Shown one piece after another: positions 1 through 4,350 of a DNA stretch of 7,880 nt. Under the pieces are notes generated by a model, which saw nothing but the letters and a program-made list of their open reading frames with translations, was not told the DNA's origin and did not search any database. Numbering within the stretch: the stretch's first letter is position 1; each line of letters opens with the position of its first letter. Source of the DNA: RSA11 sp965652565 (GTDB lineage: Bacteria > Actinomycetota > Thermoleophilia > Solirubrobacterales > 70-9); NCBI GenBank assembly GCA_965652565.1, contig CBFGWL010000101.1:1-7880 (forward strand), written 5' to 3'. The position numbers were made by a program, and so were the translations under genes.

Positions 1-203
<203 letters not shown>

Positions 204-300
204 GCTGTCTCTACAGTGTCGATCGAAGTTTGTTGCTGAGCGGGCGCCCGTGCCGCTCATCGGGAGGAGGACGGTCCTGTTTTCGCCAGCGGCTGAGGGC

Positions 301-325
301 ACAAAAAAGGCCCTTCCGGGCCCGG
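301..325 (-). terminator. Terminator-like hairpin in the fusA leader
   Basis: Read on the minus strand this is GGCCC (322-318), a GGAA loop of the GNRA class (317-314), GGGCC (313-309), then six Ts (308-303). That is five G-C pairs, possibly extended by a G.U pair at 323/308, plus a U-tract, which is a short but classical intrinsic terminator shape. It lies about 100 nt upstream of fusA and only about 10 nt after the likely transcription start of the candidate promoter at 342-369. It could end readthrough transcripts coming from rpsG or act as an attenuator for fusA. The structure is seen directly; the function is inferred. Confidence 0.5.
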
Positions 326-341
326 CCGCGAGCGACGGTTG

Positions 342-369
342 ACTATAGCAGAGGCATGAAGCCTTCCAA
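342..369 (-). promoter_or_regulatory. Candidate sigma-70-type promoter for fusA
   Basis: On the minus strand there is a TTGGAA -35-like hexamer (369-364), a 16-nt spacer, and TATAGT (347-342), preceded by TGC (350-348) that gives an extended -10. Transcription would start near 336-335, for a leader of about 130 nt to the fusA ATG. The region is also the upstream flank of the plus-strand membrane gene starting at 379, and the CTATAG core is nearly symmetric, so divergent initiation is conceivable. The call is based on consensus likeness only. Confidence 0.4.
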
Positions 370-378
370 GGGCCTGAA

Positions 379-1296
379 ATGCGGCTGAGAAAGCGCGACG
401 ACGAGGGTCGGCGCGAGCGGGGATCGCGCCCCCGCAAGCGACCCCAGCGCCGCTCGGCGGCGGATGCCCGGAAGGGCTCGGACGAGGCCGCGAAGCGCGC
501 GGGCTCCGCCAAGAGGCCGTCCGGCATCGCCCCGGGGCTGCTCGCCGCGGCGGCCGGCCTGCTCGGCCCGCTGGCGGGCGTGCTGCGCGAGGCGCTGGCG
601 ATCGCGCGCGAGATGCTGCGCATCCCTGCCGGCATCTACATGGCCGTCGCCGAGCGCGCCGGGCAGCTCGTGCTCGCCGCGTGGCGCCTGCTCGTCCCGG
701 TCGTGCTCGCCGCGCTGGCGCTCGGCCGCGCTGCGGTGCGCTTTGGCGCGCGCACGATCACCCCGCTGCGCGCCACGCTCCTGGCCGCCACGGCGGTCGC
801 CCTGCTGCTCGCGGGCTCGCAGTTCGCCGAGTACACGTCGACGCAGATCGGCACCGAGGCCTACGCGGAGGTCGACTCGATCGCGCCCCCGCCTGAGGTG
901 AACTCCGAGCGCGCCGGCGACGCCCACGCCTGGCTCGGGCTGCCGATCGCGGCGCTCGCGCTGGTCGGCGTCGCGCTCTGCGCGCGGCGGCGGCGCGCGG
1001 GCGCGCTGCTGCTCGCCGCGCTCGGGATCGCCACCGTTGCCCTTAGCCTGCTGGGCGATATGCCGAAGGGCCTCGACGAAGGCGACGCCGCGATCGCGTA
1101 CGAGGGCGCCGAGGCGACCCTGCAGGGCGGCTTCTGGGCGCAGCTCGCCGCCGGCGCGCTGCTGGTCGCGCTCGCCCCGCTCGCCGCGCTGTACGCGGGC
1201 CGCGGCAGCGCCCGGCCGCGCCGCGAGCGCTCCCGGCGCACCGCCCGTGCGCGCCGGGCCCGTCCCCGGCCCACCTCCCCGGTGGCGGAGGGCTAG
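379..1296 (+). CDS. Multi-pass membrane protein, unknown function (copy 1 of a tandem pair)
   Basis: I do not recognise the family. The 305-residue protein has a strongly basic N-terminus (residues 1-48), hydrophobic stretches near 51-70 and 97-118, then a four-helix module (about 131-149, 183-202, 207-226, 252-273), and an Arg/Pro-rich C-terminal tail (275-305). The RRRR cluster at 203-206 between helices 2 and 3, together with the basic tail, argues that these parts are cytoplasmic. That places the loop with AGSQFAEYT and the loop with LLGDMPKG (224-231) and AEATLQGGFW (244-253) outside the cell. The four-helix module closely matches the whole next protein, which starts 2 nt after this stop codon. 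The ATG at 379 has a partial Shine-Dalgarno AAGGG (368-372) six bases upstream. An operon with translational coupling to the next gene is likely. The gene being real is well supported by the paralogue; its function is unknown. Confidence 0.78.
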   Translation: MRLRKRDDEGRRERGSRPRKRPQRRSAADARKGSDEAAKRAGSAKRPSGIAPGLLAAAAGLLGPLAGVLREALAIAREMLRIPAGIYMAVAERAGQLVLAAWRLLVPVVLAALALGRAAVRFGARTITPLRATLLAATAVALLLAGSQFAEYTSTQIGTEAYAEVDSIAPPPEVNSERAGDAHAWLGLPIAALALVGVALCARRRRAGALLLAALGIATVALSLLGDMPKGLDEGDAAIAYEGAEATLQGGFWAQLAAGALLVALAPLAALYAGRGSARPRRERSRRTARARRARPRPTSPVAEG

Positions 1297-1298
1297 GC

Positions 1299-1901
1299 GT
1301 GTCGCGGGCCGAGCGCCTTCTGCCCTGGGCCTGCCTGCTGGCGGCGGCGCTGCTCTTCGCTTCCGAGTTCATGACGATGTTCGAGTTCACGCCGCCGGGC
1401 GGCGAGGCGCTCGCCTCGCAGGACGCGGCGGAGCGCCACGGCAACGCGCTCTTCGTGATCGCCGGCTTCGCGGCGTTCGCGACGATCGTCGCCGTGTGGT
1501 CGGGCTCGCAGCCGGCGGCGATGGCGGTCGGCGCGCTCGGCGCGGTGGCGCTGCTCATCTTCCTGCTGAACGACCTGCCCGACGCGGGCCAGGTCGGCAC
1601 GCTCGACGACGCGCGCCAGTCGTTCATCGACGCGGAGGCGACTCCGCAGTCCGGCTTCTGGCTGATGATGATCGGGTCGCTCGCCCTCGCGATCAGCGGC
1701 GTGGCGCTCGCCACGCTGGGTTCCGACCAGCTGCGCGCGCTACGCCCCGGCGCCGGCCGGGAGGCGCGGAGCGAGCGCGAGCCCCGGCGCGCTGCACGGC
1801 CCCCGGCGGCCGGCGAGGAGCCGCGCCCGCGCACGGGCGACCGCATCTCCTCCCCCGGGCGCCGCGGAGACTCGATGACGGGCCCCCGCCCCCGCCGCTG
1901 A
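1299..1901 (+). CDS. Four-helix membrane protein, unknown function (copy 2 of a tandem pair)
   Basis: This is a 200-residue protein with a GTG start at 1299, two bases after the stop of the preceding gene, so translation is probably coupled. Hydrophobic segments lie near residues 8-24, 49-67, 74-92 and 119-140, followed by a long Arg/Pro-rich tail (145-200) that looks disordered. Shared landmarks with the preceding protein are the end of helix 1 (FASEFMTMFEFTP, 20-32), the ERHGNA loop (45-50), LLNDLP (89-94) after helix 3, and AEATPQSGFW (112-121) just before helix 4. The spacing of these landmarks is similar in both copies, so I read them as a gene duplication. By topology the two conserved loops face outward. 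No catalytic motif or named domain is recognised. A role in the cell envelope is a guess from location only. Confidence 0.78.
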   Translation: MSRAERLLPWACLLAAALLFASEFMTMFEFTPPGGEALASQDAAERHGNALFVIAGFAAFATIVAVWSGSQPAAMAVGALGAVALLIFLLNDLPDAGQVGTLDDARQSFIDAEATPQSGFWLMMIGSLALAISGVALATLGSDQLRALRPGAGREARSEREPRRAARPPAAGEEPRPRTGDRISSPGRRGDSMTGPRPRR

Positions 1902-1920
1902 TCGGCCCCGGCCCCTGGGT

Positions 1921-2040
1921 CGCTCGACTTCACGATTTCGTGGGATTACTCGGCTAAATCACGAAGTCGCGAGCGGCGCCGAGCCGACTTCGTGATTTCG
2001 TGGGATTACTCGGCAGGATCGCGAAGTCGCGCAGGGCCGG
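1921..2040 (+). repeat. Two 60-bp tandem repeats with internal dyad arms
   Basis: Two units (1921-1980 and 1981-2040) repeat with a period of exactly 60 bp. Positions 1925-1954 match 1985-2014 with only two differences. Each unit starts with a GACTTCxxGATTT arm and ends with a partly complementary arm ending in CGAAGTCG. The right arm of unit 1 (AAATCACGAAGTCG, 1956-1969) is a perfect 14-bp inverse of the left arm of unit 2 (CGACTTCGTGATTT, 1985-1998), so between-unit and within-unit hairpins are mutually exclusive. The repeat is markedly AT-richer than its surroundings. Its last arm reaches the -35 region of the methyltransferase promoter. It may be an interspersed palindromic element or a regulatory site. 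Confidence 0.85.
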
Positions 2041-2045
2041 GCGGC

Positions 2046-2051
2046 TACGCT
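2046..2051 (+). promoter_or_regulatory. -10-like element for a probable leaderless methyltransferase mRNA
   Basis: TACGCT fits the actinobacterial TANNNT -10 pattern and lies exactly 8 nt before the ATG at 2060, so transcription would start at or next to the A of the start codon. No Shine-Dalgarno sequence is visible. The surrounding bases resemble those before rpsL (GCTACCCTACGCCGCC then GTG). No good -35 is seen; the expected position falls in the last arm of the tandem repeat. Confidence 0.45.
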
Positions 2052-2059
2052 GCGCCGCG

Positions 2060-2527
2060 ATGGTCGCCGCGCGAGACACCCCCGGGCTGCCGGCCCCTCC
2101 CCCGTTCATCTTCATCGCCGGGCTTCTGGCGGGCGGCCTGCTCGAGGTCTTCTTCCCGACCACCGCGCCCGCCTGGTGGATCCGCGTGCTCGCCGGGGTC
2201 GGCGGCTTCGCCGCGTTCTACGCGCTGCTCGGCTGGGCGCTGCGCACGTTCGCGAAGGTCGGCACCTCGCCCAACCCGTTCGAGCCCAGCAGCGCCCTGG
2301 CGACCGACGGCCCCTTCCGCTACTCGCGCAACCCGATGTACATCGGCATGGCGATCTTCTACGTCGGGCTCGCGCTCGCCATCGGGATCCTGTGGGCGCT
2401 CGCGATCCTCCCCATCGTCCTCATCGTGATCGACCGCGTGGTCATCGCGCGCGAGGAGCCCTACCTCGAGGCCCGCTTCGGCGAGCCCTACCGCGCGTAC
2501 AAGAGCCGCGTGCGCCGCTGGCTCTAA
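2060..2527 (+). CDS. Isoprenylcysteine carboxyl methyltransferase / PEMT-family membrane methyltransferase
   Basis: This is a 155-residue integral membrane protein of the ICMT/PEMT superfamily, SAM-dependent enzymes that methylate membrane-embedded or lipid-like substrates. The bacterial substrate is usually unknown. Hydrophobic segments lie near residues 15-32, 41-62, 93-110 and 112-130. The family signature is clear: TDGPFRYSRNPMYIG (82-96), then the C-terminal SAM-binding block REEPYLEARFGEPYRAY (131-147), ending in VRRWL. The reading frame stays open upstream to a GTG at 2000, but that GTG is inside the tandem repeat. The ATG at 2060 has a TANNNT element 8 nt upstream and gives a family-typical length, so I prefer it. 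The gene converges on rpsG, with 27 nt between the stop codons. Family assignment is secure; the substrate is not known. Confidence 0.9.
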   Translation: MVAARDTPGLPAPPPFIFIAGLLAGGLLEVFFPTTAPAWWIRVLAGVGGFAAFYALLGWALRTFAKVGTSPNPFEPSSALATDGPFRYSRNPMYIGMAIFYVGLALAIGILWALAILPIVLIVIDRVVIAREEPYLEARFGEPYRAYKSRVRRWL

Positions 2528-2556
2528 GCCGCGGCTTCGCAGGCGCCGAATCGCCT
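2526..2556. terminator. Convergent hairpins between the methyltransferase gene and rpsG
   Basis: The 27-nt gap between two convergent stop codons holds a perfect 12-bp palindrome AAGCCGCGGCTT (2526-2537) and a small hairpin AGGCG-CCGAAT-CGCCT (2541-2556) that runs into the rpsG stop. Neither is followed by a T-run on either strand. They may still serve as a bidirectional, U-tract-free terminator. Confidence 0.3.
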
Positions 2557-3025
2557 ACCAGCGATAGTGGGCGAAGGCCTTGTTGGCCTGCGCCATGCGG
2601 AAGATGTCGTCCTTCCGCTTCCAGGCGCCGCCCTGCTGCTGCGTCGCGTCCATGATCTCGTTCGCGAGGCGATCGGCCATGGACTTCTCGCGGCGCTGGC
2701 GGGCGAACTGCACGAGCCAGCGCACGGCGAGGGTGCGGGCGCGACGGGCCGGCACCTCGACGGGCACCTGGTAGGTCGCGCCGCCGACGCGACGGGAGCG
2801 AACCTCGAGCTGCGGGGTGAGCTCCTTGATCGCCTCCTCGAGAACCTCGACGGGCGGGCGGCCGGTGCGCTCGCCGATGATCGCGAGCGCGTCGTAGGTG
2901 ATGCGCTCGGCAAGCGACTTCTTGCCGTCCTGCATCACCTTGTTGATCACCTGCTGGACCAGGCGGCTCCGGAACTGGGCGTCCGGCTCAACCTGCCGGA
3001 TCGATGCACGCGCGCGACGGGCCAT
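2555..3025 (-). CDS. rpsG: 30S ribosomal protein S7 (uS7)
   Basis: S7 binds the 3' major domain of 16S rRNA and nucleates assembly of the 30S head, near the E site. The 156-residue length is exactly typical. Diagnostic segments are the basic N-terminus MARRARA, FRSRLVQQVINKVMQDGKKSLAE (18-40), RTGRPPVEVLEEAI (53-66), SRRVGGATYQVPVEV (77-91), and the C-terminal MAQANKAFAHYRW. The usual KKREDTHRM-type stretch reads WKRKDDIFRM here, a mild lineage variant. The ATG at 3025 lies 7 nt after the rpsL stop, so the two genes are cotranscribed. A weak GAAGGG inside the end of rpsL may serve as ribosome binding site. In many bacteria S7 represses its own operon. Unusually, fusA does not follow. Confidence 0.98.
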   Translation of the reverse strand: MARRARASIRQVEPDAQFRSRLVQQVINKVMQDGKKSLAERITYDALAIIGERTGRPPVEVLEEAIKELTPQLEVRSRRVGGATYQVPVEVPARRARTLAVRWLVQFARQRREKSMADRLANEIMDATQQQGGAWKRKDDIFRMAQANKAFAHYRW

Positions 3026-3032
3026 CAGCCGA

Positions 3033-3428
3033 TCAACCCTTCTTCACGCCGTACTGGGAGCGGGCCTGCTTGCGGTCGGAGACGCCGGAGGCGTCGAGCG
3101 TGCCGCGGATCACCTTGTAGCGCACGCCCGGCAGGTCCTTGACTCGACCGCCGCGGACCAGCACCACGGAGTGCTCCTGCAGGTTGTGGCCCTCGCCCGG
3201 GATATAGGCGGTGACCTCCATCCCGTTGCTCAGGCGGACACGGGCGACCTTGCGAAGCGCCGAGTTCGGCTTCTTCGGCGTCGCCGTGTAGACGCGAGTG
3301 CAAACCCCGCGCCGCTGCGGAGCGGCGATGCGGCGCTTGCGGCCCTGGCCTGACTTCAGGCCGGGCGTCGAAAGCTTCTTCGTCGGAGCCTTACGACCCT
3401 TGCGGATGAGCTGATTCGTGGATGGCAC
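3033..3428 (-). CDS. rpsL: 30S ribosomal protein S12 (uS12)
   Basis: S12 sits at the decoding centre and controls accuracy of tRNA selection. The protein starts MPSTNQLIRKGRKAPTKK from a GTG at 3428 and is 131 residues long. It contains QRRGVCTRVYTATPKKPNSA (38-57), PGEGHNLQEHSVVLVRGGRV (77-96) and KDLPGVRYKVIRGTLD (97-112). Lys52 and Lys97 correspond to E. coli Lys43 and Lys88 counted with Met1, so the streptomycin-resistance positions are wild type. Asp98 is the usual methylthiolated Asp. The stretch before PQRRG is 9 residues longer than in E. coli or M. tuberculosis, reminiscent of the longer Bacillota form. The frame is open far upstream, but homology fixes the start here. The gene leads the operon into rpsG, 7 nt downstream. 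Confidence 0.98.
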   Translation of the reverse strand: MPSTNQLIRKGRKAPTKKLSTPGLKSGQGRKRRIAAPQRRGVCTRVYTATPKKPNSALRKVARVRLSNGMEVTAYIPGEGHNLQEHSVVLVRGGRVKDLPGVRYKVIRGTLDASGVSDRKQARSQYGVKKG

Positions 3429-3436
3429 GGCGGCGT

Positions 3437-3442
3437 AGGGTA
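3437..3442 (-). promoter_or_regulatory. -10-like element of a probable leaderless rpsL promoter
   Basis: On the minus strand TACCCT (3442-3437) fits TANNNT and ends 8 nt before the rpsL GTG at 3428, the spacing expected if transcription starts at the start codon. No Shine-Dalgarno sequence precedes rpsL. No consensus -35 is apparent, and the space upstream overlaps the divergent promoter of the HAD gene. Confidence 0.42.
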
Positions 3443-3457
3443 GCGAACCCGCGTCGG

Positions 3458-3463
3458 TACCCT
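3458..3463 (+). promoter_or_regulatory. -10-like element for the HAD-family gene
   Basis: TACCCT, identical to the hexamer proposed for rpsL on the opposite strand, lies 10 nt before the ATG at 3474, giving a leader of only a few bases. The two hexamers form an inverted repeat (AGGGTA at 3437-3442, TACCCT at 3458-3463) in the 45-bp divergent intergenic region. No Shine-Dalgarno is present and no clear -35 is seen. Confidence 0.38.
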
Positions 3464-3473
3464 GGCGATCTCT

Positions 3474-3980
3474 ATGGCGGATCGACCCATTCTTGCCGTC
3501 GACGTCGATGGCGTCATCAGCCTCTTCGGCTTCGAGGGGCCCCTCGACCAGGTCCCGGGCCGATTTCACCTGATCGACGGGATCGCCCACTGCATCGCCG
3601 ACGGGGTCGGCGGGCGCCTGCGCCGGCTCGCCGAGCACTACGAGCTGATCTGGGCGACGGGCTGGGAGGAGCGCGCCAACGAGCACCTCCCGAACCTGCT
3701 CGGCCTCCCCGACGACCTGCCCACGCTCACCTTCGGCGGCCGGGCCCGGTTCGGGACCGCGCATTGGAAGCTGGAGGCGCTCGAGGAATACAGCGGCTCC
3801 CGCGCGCTGGCGTGGATCGACGACTCGCTCGATGAGAGCTGCTTCACCTGGGCCGAGCGCCGGCCGGCGCCCACGCTGCTGGTTCACGCCCGCTCGGACG
3901 AGGGGCTCACCGACGCCCACGTGGAGACCCTGTTGAGCTGGGCGAAGGAGCTTCGTTTACCGGCACCCGAGGACGGTTAG
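3474..3980 (+). CDS. HAD-superfamily phosphatase-like protein (HAD_SAK_2-like)
   Basis: This 168-residue soluble protein carries all four haloacid dehalogenase-superfamily motifs: motif I DVDGV (residues 10-14; nucleophile Asp10, acid/base Asp12), motif II in WATGWE (Thr62), motif III Lys99 in HWKLEA, and motif IV WIDDS (114-118; Asp116, Asp117) for Mg2+. The pattern WATGWEERAN with AWIDD resembles the compact HAD domains first described in 'Swiss Army Knife' RNA-repair proteins. No cap domain or partner domain is present, so it is a stand-alone form. The reaction is expected to be phosphomonoester hydrolysis; the substrate is unknown. It is transcribed divergently from rpsL over 45 bp. The ATG at 3474 gives the hydrophobic first strand (ILAVDVDG) right at the N-terminus, as expected. 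The next gene starts 11 nt downstream from its own probable promoter. Confidence 0.85.
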   Translation: MADRPILAVDVDGVISLFGFEGPLDQVPGRFHLIDGIAHCIADGVGGRLRRLAEHYELIWATGWEERANEHLPNLLGLPDDLPTLTFGGRARFGTAHWKLEALEEYSGSRALAWIDDSLDESCFTWAERRPAPTLLVHARSDEGLTDAHVETLLSWAKELRLPAPEDG

Positions 3981-3983
3981 ACT
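3956..3983 (+). promoter_or_regulatory. Promoter for the small membrane protein, overlapping the upstream stop codon
   Basis: A TTTACC -35-like hexamer (3956-3961), a 16-nt spacer, and TAGACT (3978-3983) as the -10 lie at the end of the HAD gene; the TAG stop codon is the first half of the -10. The -10 ends exactly 8 nt before the GTG at 3992, again consistent with a leaderless transcript. Confidence 0.42.
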
Positions 3984-3991
3984 CCGCCCAA

Positions 3992-4318
3992 GTGGAGGGT
4001 TGGGTTCCCATCTTCTATTTCGTGGTGATCTTGAAGATCCCCGTTGCGGCCCTGCTCTGGCTGGTGTGGTGGGCTTGGCGCCAGGAGAACGTCGAGCCCG
4101 CGTCCGACGACGGAGGCGGTGCCGACCGCTTCGGCCGCTTCCGCCGCGAGCCCAAGCGCCCGCGCGGCCCGCGCCGCGGCCCGCACGCCCCCGACGCGCT
4201 GCCGCTCCCGGCGTGCCCGCCCGGCGGCCGCGTGCGCATCCACACGCCGCCGGCCCCCGTGCGCGCCGCGAGCGCCCACAACGGCCAGCGCGGCTTCGCC
4301 GAGCCGGCGGAGCACTGA
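3992..4318 (+). CDS. Small single-pass membrane protein, unknown function
   Basis: This 108-residue protein has one strong transmembrane helix near the N-terminus (about residues 5-29, FYFVVILKIPVAALLWLVWW). The rest is hydrophilic and rich in Arg and Pro, with an acidic patch (EPASDDGGGAD, 35-45) then a basic stretch (RFRREPKRPRGPRRG) that suggests a cytoplasmic tail. The helix contains a Lys-Ile-Pro in its middle and ends in a Trp cluster, a specific pattern suggesting real constraint. The GTG at 3992 has a TANNNT hexamer 8 nt upstream and no Shine-Dalgarno. It follows the HAD gene by 11 nt, so it may be co-transcribed as well as independently started. It converges on the flavoprotein gene with 22 nt between stops. 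No family is recognised; the gene itself is likely real. Confidence 0.7.
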   Translation: MEGWVPIFYFVVILKIPVAALLWLVWWAWRQENVEPASDDGGGADRFGRFRREPKRPRGPRRGPHAPDALPLPACPPGGRVRIHTPPAPVRAASAHNGQRGFAEPAEH

Positions 4319-4322
4319 GCGG

Positions 4323-4350
4323 CGCGGCGCTCGTCAGGCGTCACGCCGCG
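4323..4350. terminator. Weak convergent hairpin
   Basis: CGCGGCG (4323-4329) and CGCCGCG (4344-4350) can form a 7-bp GC stem over a 14-nt loop, between and across the ends of two convergent genes. There is no T-run on either side, and GC-rich chance pairing is common in this sequence, so this is only a candidate bidirectional terminator. Confidence 0.22.

Noticed and set aside
356..388. Ten-codon open frame (MKPSKGLKCG) overlapping the start of the first membrane-protein gene, as a leader peptide
   Set aside because: No good ribosome binding site spacing and no regulatory codon run; such short frames are expected by chance.
1037..1957. Overlapping long frames on both strands across the two membrane-protein genes (including 1043-1933 minus)
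   Set aside because: The frames starting at 379 and 1299 show matching transmembrane architecture and mutual similarity; the others are Arg/Ala/Pro shadows.
2000..2059. Upstream GTG start for the methyltransferase at 2000
   Set aside because: It lies inside the tandem repeat and would add a non-family basic leader; the ATG at 2060 has a -10-like element at the leaderless spacing.
3270..3275. Possible streptomycin-resistance change in S12
   Set aside because: Both key lysines (Lys52 in TPKKPNS and Lys97 in RVKDLPG) are the wild-type residues.
3429..3920. Long in-frame upstream extension of rpsL giving a 295-residue protein
   Set aside because: The extension lies antisense to the HAD gene with its four intact motifs, and S12 homology begins exactly at the GTG at 3428.
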